Source of the DNA: an uncultured Chlorobiaceae bacterium
GTDB lineage: Bacteria > Bacteroidota > Chlorobiia > Chlorobiales > Chlorobiaceae
Assembly: GCA_903865705.1 (NCBI GenBank)
Contig: CAIPKT010000145.1
Coordinates: 1 to 36,752, forward strand
Length of the DNA: 36,752 nt
Direction: 5' to 3'
A program made the position numbers and the translations under genes. The notes under the pieces were generated by a model. That model searched no databases and was not told the DNA's origin. It saw only the letters and a list, made by a program, of their open reading frames with translations. Shown here in pieces: positions 10,465 through 18,861 of the stretch. Position 1 is the first letter of the stretch. Each line of letters starts with the position of its first letter.

Positions 10465-11076
10465 CGTTCAAAGATACAAGAAGTTGTGGAAAAAGGTAGT
10501 AATTGGAGAGCACATCCTCGGGCTCAAACATTTTTGTATTTTGATGATGGGTTGAGAGCAAAGGCCATAGTGGCTTTGCAAGACCTGAATATCGATAAGG
10601 TTTGTGACTGACGTATAAAGAGGTTATCAAAAGGGTTTGCTTTTTTTTATGACGTGCATCGAAGCGGCGCACCTTCGAAACTGAATACAATTCACATGGA
10701 ACCGATCAAGATTATGGCGAAGCAGGAAAAGCTGACAGCCCCAGCGATGGTGGCCTGGTTAAAGGAAGAGTGCGAAGTAAACATGAGCGTTGGTACCGCG
10801 AGTAATGCGTAGAAAACGCTTTGAATTGTCCGGAAACTTACACTTATTTGGTTGAAAAGGGAAAGCAGTTCATCTGATATTAATGTTGTTGGCTCAAAAA
10901 GAGCTGACACTCTATTTCCTGCCATCTTACAGTGCAGAACTCAATCACATGGAAAATTTTGGCACAAAGTGAAGTATGAATTGATGGAATTCAAGACGCG
11001 AAATGTCAAAACCCTTGAAGAAGATGTCTGGAAAATCTTGGACGGTTTTGGGAAGGATTACGTAATGACTTTTTAA
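10465..11076 (+). pseudogene. Decayed, internally deleted IS630-family transposase
   Basis: Disrupted frames read NWRAHPRAQTFLYFDDGLRAKAIVAL (HTH), FYDVHRSGAPSKLN, TAPAMVAWLKEECEVNMSVGTASNA*, then LTLYFLPSYSAELNHMENF / FWHKVKYELMEFKTRNVKTLEEDVWKILDGFGKDYV (DDE C-terminus) with stops and frameshifts. Confidence 0.82.
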
Positions 11077-11133
11077 TGAGCGCTTATCTTATAAAAATGT
11101 ATGAAGATTATTGATTTAAGTGGTAGAGGTGTT

Positions 11134-13905
11134 ATGAAAGTGCTCGTAATTATTGCAATGATCTTTATTAGCATTTTTATATCTTTTAAGGTCTATCCTG
11201 AAGCGTTTAGTTTTAAATCAAAAGATATCGTTTTTGATAAGCAGTATTATGACATAAGATCAATAAATATATACGAGAAGGCAATTGGTGAGTTAGCTGT
11301 AGACCCGACTTCTAAAGTGGATATTCAAATCAATTTTCTTTTTAAGATGCCTGAAAATGGTCTAAAATCTGAATATGAGAATATTTTCCAGACGGCTGAT
11401 CTGAATAATGGTCTTAGAATGGAAGTGTCAAAGAAAAGTGGTGTTATTGCACTGATATATAACAGCGGGGACAGGGATAACAAGGTTTTGACTTCAATTG
11501 TCTTGATCGATCATGCAGAGATCGATACAGCAGTCTATCATAATGTCGCAATACAAATCAAAAACGGTACTGTCATCAATATTAATATTGATGGTCAGGC
11601 AGTTAGACGCGCTATAGATCCGAATTGTATAGAATTATCCCGAATTCTTGTTGGACAAGGGTTTGATAATTCACGCAAGTTTTCAGGTATTATAAAAAAT
11701 TTCAAACTCAAGGCACGATGCTATTATAAAATCCCGTCTAAAACAATTGGCAATATTGCAGGAGTTAGTGCGCTTATAATTCTCAGTATTATTTCTTTTT
11801 ATGGTATAAGCAATAAAAATAAACTTATTTCAATAATACATGCCGTAATATCAGTGCTTGTAGTTTATTGGGTTGCGATTTTTTATAAGCATTATATGTC
11901 AGATGCTGGTATAACATTTGATCAACTTTTAACAAATCTTGTTATAATTACTGTTGGCGTTCTTTTGTCAGCGCTGGTTGGACTGATAGATAGAAAGCGA
12001 ACCAGTTTAGGCATTGCATGGTTGATGATCCTTGCGGCAATATGTCATCTTTATTTTCGTGGAGATTTAGTTACGACGATAACTATTGTTTTTTTGATGA
12101 TAGTATATATTTTGTTTGATATATATGTTGGCGATTTAAAGAAATTTGCATTTATCTACGGGGTGCTAGCAGTCTTTTTAAATGTTCCGAATTTAATCCC
12201 CTGGATTAGTATAAGTGTTTACTATGAAATTATATTTACAGCGATAGTTTTATCTTTTGTATCCTATTTACTGATCTTTACTAAAAAAGATCTTATATCT
12301 AAAAGAAATTCTATAGAATACGCGTATTATGAACGTGTTACTTTATATTTATTTGTATGTGTTATGTTATTTGGGGCATTTGTTTATAGCTTTGTTTGGG
12401 ATGATTTAAATGGAACTCTATGGGTACCAAAGGTTAGCGTCATTAAAGATCATTCCATAGTAGGAGTCAACTTGCCTGCCACATTGACTTTTATGTCGAT
12501 ACATAATTTGGGATACTTGACTTCTTTATATTGGCTGTTTTCACATAATGAGCTAATTGATAAGATATTTGCATGGAAGAACTTTAATGCGTGGTTGTAT
12601 ATATCATCTGTTTTGTTGTTTTATAAATATAACAGACCGTTTATAAGAAGGGGCGGTATCGCTTTGATGTGTTTGCTGTTATATGCTTTTATTCCTGGGT
12701 ATATGTATGGCGAGGTGACGGGTAATAATAGTGATTATGCCTTAGTAATCTCTACGTTTATTGTTGTTGGGGACATTTTGACTCGCAAAAAGATAAGGCA
12801 TAATGATTTGCTTGTTTTCTCAGCACTTTTAGCTGTGTCACCTAAATCTTTTATAGTTATTGGTCCATATTTTCTTATAAAGATAATTGAAGACCCTGAG
12901 CTTAGAGCAAATATTTTAACGTATAATTACATTTGGAGAGCGGGCGTTGGTTTATTGTTAATTGCGCCTGTCTATTTACGGAATTATATTATTAGCGGAA
13001 ACCCAACATTTCCTGCTGGTAACATTAATATTAAAAGTCCTTTATTTGATATTACGGGCATAGTGGCTGATAAGTATAGGGTTCCTGGTGGTGTATCATT
13101 ATATAATTATTTTGATTTATTAGTCAATAAATATGATGGTATTAAAAATTTTTATGCATCTGATCTGCGTTATTATGGACCGGTATTTTTAACTTTAATA
13201 TGTATTTTATTTTATTGTTTTGTAGTGAAGATGATGGCTATTAATATAAGGAGAAATTATCTTGTCATTGATAGAGGCGTTTATATTCTTTTTCTCGTTT
13301 CTGTTCTTGGTTTTCTTTTTGCCAGTGCATTTACAGGTTTGCAGCACAGGTATCTTTATTCTGTTATTGTGGCAGAATCTGTTTTAGTGGTTTTATTAAT
13401 ATATAGAAACTCGGGTCCAAAAAAAGATTATGTTGGTGTTATTGTCATTATTTTGGTAAGCGCATTGTATACTCCAATGATTATTATATCTCCAAGTGTT
13501 TTTGGGGAGTATGTGGTAAAAAACGGCTATTTTGCAGGTAGCGAGGACAAGTGGACAAAAAGGTGCGAATTTTATCGAGATGTAAATTTAAAAATAAGTG
13601 ACGGTGAAGGGGTACTAATGTCATATGTCCAAGATAAGGTATTTATAGATTCCACAAATAATTTGTATGAACTTGATTGGTATGATTACCCTAAAACCAA
13701 TGCTCTTGTCAAGTCTTTCGATTTAATTGATCGGTCAAATATTGATAAAGCTAGGATAGCAGGATGTAAGATATTGAAAAAAAATGGCATTAAATGGCTA
13801 CTATTAACTAAAGCTCGTGACCCTTTTGGGATGGATATCCGATGTGTATTAATTAAGGTTGTTGATGGACATGATTTGGATTTGAATTTGTATAAAATCC
13901 CCTAA
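11134..13905 (+). CDS. Polytopic membrane protein, putative GT-C glycosyltransferase with N-terminal LamG/lectin-like periplasmic domain
   Basis: ORF track start 11101; Met at 11134 (MKVLVIIAMIFISIFISFKVYP) has SD-like AGAGGT. A ~200-aa hydrophilic region follows, then many TM helices and YLRNYIISGNPTFP, a motif seen in GT-C-like proteins. Confidence 0.68.
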   Translation: MKVLVIIAMIFISIFISFKVYPEAFSFKSKDIVFDKQYYDIRSINIYEKAIGELAVDPTSKVDIQINFLFKMPENGLKSEYENIFQTADLNNGLRMEVSKKSGVIALIYNSGDRDNKVLTSIVLIDHAEIDTAVYHNVAIQIKNGTVININIDGQAVRRAIDPNCIELSRILVGQGFDNSRKFSGIIKNFKLKARCYYKIPSKTIGNIAGVSALIILSIISFYGISNKNKLISIIHAVISVLVVYWVAIFYKHYMSDAGITFDQLLTNLVIITVGVLLSALVGLIDRKRTSLGIAWLMILAAICHLYFRGDLVTTITIVFLMIVYILFDIYVGDLKKFAFIYGVLAVFLNVPNLIPWISISVYYEIIFTAIVLSFVSYLLIFTKKDLISKRNSIEYAYYERVTLYLFVCVMLFGAFVYSFVWDDLNGTLWVPKVSVIKDHSIVGVNLPATLTFMSIHNLGYLTSLYWLFSHNELIDKIFAWKNFNAWLYISSVLLFYKYNRPFIRRGGIALMCLLLYAFIPGYMYGEVTGNNSDYALVISTFIVVGDILTRKKIRHNDLLVFSALLAVSPKSFIVIGPYFLIKIIEDPELRANILTYNYIWRAGVGLLLIAPVYLRNYIISGNPTFPAGNINIKSPLFDITGIVADKYRVPGGVSLYNYFDLLVNKYDGIKNFYASDLRYYGPVFLTLICILFYCFVVKMMAINIRRNYLVIDRGVYILFLVSVLGFLFASAFTGLQHRYLYSVIVAESVLVVLLIYRNSGPKKDYVGVIVIILVSALYTPMIIISPSVFGEYVVKNGYFAGSEDKWTKRCEFYRDVNLKISDGEGVLMSYVQDKVFIDSTNNLYELDWYDYPKTNALVKSFDLIDRSNIDKARIAGCKILKKNGIKWLLLTKARDPFGMDIRCVLIKVVDGHDLDLNLYKIP

Positions 13906-13967
13906 AATAGTTTTGGTTTATTACTTTTTCTGGTCTGTAAATATAGAATCGCATTAAAAGAATAATT

Positions 13968-14927
13968 ATGCTTATTTCATCTCATGTAAATCCAGTGTTG
14001 TCATTAGTTGTGCCAGTATATAAAGAAGAGAGTAGTATTCTGCCTTTTTTAACTCGTGTTGAAAAAGTATTTGAGTCTTTGAATATTAGTTATGAAATTA
14101 TTTTTGCATTGGACCCGTCACCAGACAATACAGAACTGGTAATAATGAGTGAATTGTCTCGTAACCCGAACATCAAGCTGCTGGTCTTCTCCCGACGATT
14201 CGGACAGCCAGCAGCAACCATGGCCGGAATTCTTGCCTGTACTGGTGAAACTTGTGTGGTGATTGATGTAGACCTTCAGGATCAGCCTGAACTTATAGAG
14301 CAGATGTATTCAAAGCTGAAAGAGGGCTACGAGGTGGTTTATGCACAGCGCCGTTCACGCAAGGGTGAAACGATGATCAAGCGTGTTATTTCTCATGTTG
14401 GATATTCAGTTATCAATAAACTGAGTGACGTGCAGATTCCCAGAAATACAGGTGATTTTCGTATTATGACAAGGCGCGTGATTGAAGAGTTGCGGAGCTT
14501 GAATGAGAGTCATGGTTTTCTGCGCGGCTTGGTGGCATATGTCGGTTTTAAACAGACCTTTATTGAGTATGACCGTGATGAACGTTTTGCTGGCAAGGGC
14601 AACTATAACCGCCTTACCGGTTCATTCAAGATCGGATTGAACGGCTTGATCAGTTTCAGTTCAAGGCCGTTGTTTTTAATGTCGATTACCGGGTTTATAT
14701 TGGCGGGATTAAGTTTTTTATTAGGAATCTGGTATGTTTTTCAGAAAGTGATAGGCTTAGAACTAACTCCCGGGCTTTCTACAACGGTATTGGTAGTGAG
14801 CTTCTTTTCAGGTGTTCAGTTACTTGGCCTTGGTTTGATTGGGGAATACGTTGGAAGGATTTATGATGAAGTAAAGCAGCGACCTATGTACATCATAGAT
14901 CGAAAAATTAATTTTGTAAATAAATAG
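13968..14927 (+). CDS. GT2 glycosyltransferase, GtrB-like
   Basis: LVVPVYKEESSI, VIDVDLQDQPELI, GKGNYNRLTGSFKIGLNGLISFSSRPL, LIGEYVGRIYDEVKQRPMYII. Confidence 0.92.
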   Translation: MLISSHVNPVLSLVVPVYKEESSILPFLTRVEKVFESLNISYEIIFALDPSPDNTELVIMSELSRNPNIKLLVFSRRFGQPAATMAGILACTGETCVVIDVDLQDQPELIEQMYSKLKEGYEVVYAQRRSRKGETMIKRVISHVGYSVINKLSDVQIPRNTGDFRIMTRRVIEELRSLNESHGFLRGLVAYVGFKQTFIEYDRDERFAGKGNYNRLTGSFKIGLNGLISFSSRPLFLMSITGFILAGLSFLLGIWYVFQKVIGLELTPGLSTTVLVVSFFSGVQLLGLGLIGEYVGRIYDEVKQRPMYIIDRKINFVNK

Positions 14928-15001
14928 ATAGCTTTCTTGTTAAGTAACCTCAAATAAATAGAGATTTATAAACAATTTAACAATTTTAATGGTGTTGATA
15001 T

Positions 15002-16492
15002 ATGAAACTTGTTTTGATCCAGACTCCATGGTCGAATGCATCATCTCATGAATATAAGAGTGTTGCTAAGCGTTTCGCGTTCTATCCACCTTTAGGTCTT
15101 ATGTGCATTGCTGCTTCTGTTGAACAAGCAGGTCATTTTGCTGATATAATCGACTTAGAAGTCGAAAACTTAAGTTTCGATGAGTTGAGGAAACGTGTAG
15201 CAGATTTTGAGCCGGATATCATTGGTTTAACTGCGAGCACGCCAGTGTTTCATATTGTGCGAGATTATGCTGTAGAATTACGCACTCATTTTGACATTCC
15301 AATCGTCGTTGGCGGGCCTCACATTAGTGCGTTAAAGGAGCATGCGTTTTATCCTGAGTTTGATTTCTTGGTAGTTCAAGAAGGCCATAATACTATGGTT
15401 GAACTTATGGATGCATTGGAAGCTGAGATAACTGACTTTAGTCTGATTAATGGTTTGATTTGGAAAAACAGTGACGATAAAAAAATAGTGAAAAATCCAG
15501 GACGCGCTTTTACCACGGATTTGGATTCTTTGCCGTTACCAGCACGACATAAAGCTGATCCGAAAAACTATGTGTTTGAGGTTCCAGGTCGGGGATCAAT
15601 CCCGGTGGCAACTATTGAGCTGACCAGAGGCTGTCCATTTAAATGCGTTTTTTGTTCAGAGCCGTTAAACACTGGTTCACAACTACGGAAAAGATCACCC
15701 AGAAGCGTAGTGGATGAGATGGTTATAGTGCAAGAACGGTTTGGAATTAATCACTTTATGACGTTAGATTCGACCTTGACATTAAATCGCAAGTTAATAG
15801 TCGATATTTGCAATGAAATTATCGATCGTAAAGTTCAAATTACTTGGGAGGGTCAGACTAGGGCCAATTTGATTGATAAAGAATTGCTTGTGCTGCTTAA
15901 AAAAGCAGGTTTAGTTCGACTTGGCTTTGGAGTGGAGAGCGCTGATGAACATGTGCTCACATTGATGAAGAAAAAGGTTAACCCACAGGATATGCGAGAG
16001 GCATTTCGATTATGCGGTGAATTAAAAATTTCTACCATGTGCGGTACAATGATGGGTAATCCCGGTGATACACGTCAAAGTATTCTCAAAACAGCGTGGT
16101 TTGTTCGTTCTATACCTGAAGTACGCTACGCGCCTATGGCCATCGCAATTCCTTATCCTGGAACAGAACTGGCATTATTGGCAGAACAAAATATGCATGG
16201 CTTGAGGTTGTTGGACGCAGACTTTACAAAATATTCTCGTTATGCCGGTGGCGTTATGGAAGTAAATGGAATGATGCCATCTGATCTTATTAAGTTACAA
16301 AGAGTTGCTTTGTTTATAATTCATTCAACTCCATCTAAGGTTTGGGGGTTAGTTACTCACTTTGGTTTATGGAATGTTTTGGCAGTAAGTTTAAAACAAC
16401 TTAAAAATCAAATTCTTTCGATAGTTACTGGTGAAGAACCGACTTTACGTGCTAATGTAATTCATGATAATACCACTATAAAAAGTCTTTAA
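15002..16492 (+). CDS. B12-binding-domain radical SAM protein
   Basis: N-terminal cobalamin-binding-like domain (DIIGLTASTPVF, PIVVGGPHISA), cluster motif TRGCPFKCVFCSE (CxxxCxxC), GFGVESADEHVL. Confidence 0.92.
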   Translation: MKLVLIQTPWSNASSHEYKSVAKRFAFYPPLGLMCIAASVEQAGHFADIIDLEVENLSFDELRKRVADFEPDIIGLTASTPVFHIVRDYAVELRTHFDIPIVVGGPHISALKEHAFYPEFDFLVVQEGHNTMVELMDALEAEITDFSLINGLIWKNSDDKKIVKNPGRAFTTDLDSLPLPARHKADPKNYVFEVPGRGSIPVATIELTRGCPFKCVFCSEPLNTGSQLRKRSPRSVVDEMVIVQERFGINHFMTLDSTLTLNRKLIVDICNEIIDRKVQITWEGQTRANLIDKELLVLLKKAGLVRLGFGVESADEHVLTLMKKKVNPQDMREAFRLCGELKISTMCGTMMGNPGDTRQSILKTAWFVRSIPEVRYAPMAIAIPYPGTELALLAEQNMHGLRLLDADFTKYSRYAGGVMEVNGMMPSDLIKLQRVALFIIHSTPSKVWGLVTHFGLWNVLAVSLKQLKNQILSIVTGEEPTLRANVIHDNTTIKSL

Positions 16493-16512
16493 TCTCTCAG
16501 TGTTGAATTCCC

Positions 16513-16583
16513 CACCGCTTGCGGTGAAAACTAGCTCATTTCTTCTATACACAGATACCTCGCGGTTTGCGGCGGTGAGCTTC
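16513..16583. repeat. Short GC-rich palindromic intergenic element pair (possible decayed REP-like element)
   Basis: CACCGC-TT-GCGGTG perfect stem at 16513-16526 and a related imperfect copy cctcgcggtttgcggcggtgagcttcatt nearby, in otherwise AT-rich DNA. Confidence 0.4.
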
Positions 16584-16594
16584 ATTATATAATC

Positions 16595-17473
16595 GTGATA
16601 CTGCCTTTTAAGTTACCTACACCTACCGGGTTTTTAGATCCTCCAAAATGGAATGGATTTAATTTCGTGTTTGATGACCAATGTACTCCGGTGCTGGAAT
16701 ACAGTGAGAATTTTGCTGGCTGGTCGGATGATCTTACTGCACTTCATGAAAAAGTTGCAGGAGACAAACATCCAATTGATCTTGCGTCGCGGCATGATGC
16801 TTTGCTACAAGTGAAACATGTAATGCCATCCGCAGATGCCGTAATCATGGAGATCGGATGTTCGTCTGGTTTTTTGATATCTGATATGACAAAGTACTTC
16901 CCGGAAGCTGTTATTCTTGGTGTTGATGTTGTTAAATCGCCACTTTTTAGGTTGGCAAAGAGTTTACCTGGTATTCCTTTGATGCGTTTTGACTTGCTCC
17001 AATGTCCTTTACCTGACAAGAGTGTTGATGTATTGGTTATGTTAAATGTGCTTGAACATATTGATGACGATGTCAAAGCTTTGCAAAAAGCATATAACCT
17101 TTTGAAGCCGGGTGGTTCTCTTGTCCTTGAGGTGCCAGCCGGTCCGAGCCTGTATGACTCTTATGATCTAAAATGGCATCATTTTAGGCGTTATTCGGTT
17201 TCGGAGCTTCGTAAAAAATTGAGTATTACCGGATTCATTATTTACAGAAAATCGCATCTTGGTTTTCTTATGTTTCCTGCTTTTTTTATTTCTAAACTGT
17301 TGAATAGAATGATTTCTATTCGGACAAAAAGAGATGTTGTACAAGAAAAGGCGGTTCAGGCTTCAGGTATTGGCTTGGTTCGGTTCGCAATGAATATTGA
17401 GTCAAAATATTTATCTGAAATTTCGTTGCCATTTGGGATTAGAATGCTTGTAACTGCGCGTAAGCCTTTATGA
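16595..17473 (+). CDS. Class I SAM-dependent methyltransferase (GTG start)
   Basis: IMEIGCSSGFLISDM motif I; DVLVMLNVLEHIDDDVKALQKAYNLLKPGGSLVLEVP. Confidence 0.9.
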   Translation: MILPFKLPTPTGFLDPPKWNGFNFVFDDQCTPVLEYSENFAGWSDDLTALHEKVAGDKHPIDLASRHDALLQVKHVMPSADAVIMEIGCSSGFLISDMTKYFPEAVILGVDVVKSPLFRLAKSLPGIPLMRFDLLQCPLPDKSVDVLVMLNVLEHIDDDVKALQKAYNLLKPGGSLVLEVPAGPSLYDSYDLKWHHFRRYSVSELRKKLSITGFIIYRKSHLGFLMFPAFFISKLLNRMISIRTKRDVVQEKAVQASGIGLVRFAMNIESKYLSEISLPFGIRMLVTARKPL

Positions 17474-17488
17474 ATAAAATAGTTATAT

Positions 17489-17905
17489 ATGAATATTTCT
17501 GATTTTAAAATAAGAGATAATTTTTTCATTTTTTATAAATTTGGATTAGTGGGAGGATCAGCCACAATAATTTTTTTCATTGTTATGTGGGTTAGTCAGG
17601 CAGTTTTTAATATGTACTATGTCTTGGCGATTAGTATTGCTTATTTATTAGCGTCAGCTTTTAATTTTTTTACAAATATTCATTTTACTTTTAGGGCAGC
17701 AAAAGATAGACGAGAACGTCAACTTATTCGATATCTCACGGTTTGGTCGTTGAATTATGCTATTACGATTTCTATAGTTGGTATTTGTGTTGAACGATTT
17801 CATCTTTCATCTTATCTCGGCGTATGTGTAGCAGTAATTTTAACAACGTTGATAAGCTATCTGTTATCACGATATTGGGTATTTAAAATCAAGGAGAATG
17901 CATGA
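17489..17905 (+). CDS. GtrA-family membrane protein
   Basis: YKFGLVGGSATIIFFIVMW, FNFFTNIHFTF, SYLLSRYWVFK; four TM segments. Confidence 0.88.
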   Translation: MNISDFKIRDNFFIFYKFGLVGGSATIIFFIVMWVSQAVFNMYYVLAISIAYLLASAFNFFTNIHFTFRAAKDRRERQLIRYLTVWSLNYAITISIVGICVERFHLSSYLGVCVAVILTTLISYLLSRYWVFKIKENA

Positions 17906-18861
17906 GTTGTTATGTTGTAACCGGTTGTGCTGGTTTTATTGGTAGTACCTTGGTTGATCGTCTGCTGGCTGATGGTCATCAGGTGACTGGTGTTGATAAC
18001 TTTTCAACTGGCCAACGCAAATTTCTTGATAAGGCATTGGCACATCAGAATTTTCGGCTGATTGAAATTGATCTTTTGGACCTTGATGCACTGAAAATAG
18101 CGGTAGCCGGTAATGACGCAGTTTTTCATCTTGCAGCGAATGCTGATGTCCGTTTTGGGACTGAGCATCCTCGCAGGGATCTTGAGCAGAATACGATTGC
18201 TACTTATAATGTGCTTGAGGCCATGCGTGCCAACGGGATAAAGAAAATTGCCTTTTCTTCTACAGGGTCTGTATATGGCGAGTCACCGGTTGTGCCAACG
18301 CCTGAAGATGGGCCCTTTCCTATCCAGACTTCACTCTATGGTGCTTCCAAGGCTGCTTGCGAGGGATTGATTGCGGCATACTGCGAGGGGTTTGGGTTTC
18401 AATCATGGATTTTCCGTTTCGTATCTATCCTTGGTGAGCGTTATACCCATGGGCATGTTTTTGATTTTTATCAAAAATTAAAGGCTGATCCTTCATGCCT
18501 GCCGGTGCTTGGCAATGGCAAGCAACGTAAATCGTACCTATATGTTCAGGATTGTATTGATGCGATCCTGCTGGCAATGAACAAGGCTTCCGATAAGGTT
18601 AACATCTTCAATCTTGGTGTTGACGGCTATTGCGAAGTGAACGACTCTGTTGGCTGGATTTGTGATGAGCTTGGTGCTAAGCCTGAACTGCAATATTCAG
18701 GTGGAGACCGTGGCTGGATTGGGGATAATCCCTTCATATTTCTTGATACCCGGAAGATTCAGTCGTTAGGCTGGACTCCAAAAATCGGTATTCGTGAAGG
18801 TGTTATTAAAACAGTAGAGTTTTTACGCAGTAATGAATGGGTATTTGACGCGAGGAGTTGA
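17902..18861 (+). CDS. NAD-dependent epimerase/dehydratase (UDP-sugar 4-epimerase-like)
   Basis: TGCAGFIGSTLVDRLL, FHLAANADVR, SSTGSVYGE, YGASKAACE. Confidence 0.92.
   Translation: MSCYVVTGCAGFIGSTLVDRLLADGHQVTGVDNFSTGQRKFLDKALAHQNFRLIEIDLLDLDALKIAVAGNDAVFHLAANADVRFGTEHPRRDLEQNTIATYNVLEAMRANGIKKIAFSSTGSVYGESPVVPTPEDGPFPIQTSLYGASKAACEGLIAAYCEGFGFQSWIFRFVSILGERYTHGHVFDFYQKLKADPSCLPVLGNGKQRKSYLYVQDCIDAILLAMNKASDKVNIFNLGVDGYCEVNDSVGWICDELGAKPELQYSGGDRGWIGDNPFIFLDTRKIQSLGWTPKIGIREGVIKTVEFLRSNEWVFDARS

Noticed and set aside
10424-10925. Minus-strand ORFs of 88 and 77 aa
   Set aside because: Opposite strand of the IS630 relic; the + strand carries recognisable transposase peptides.
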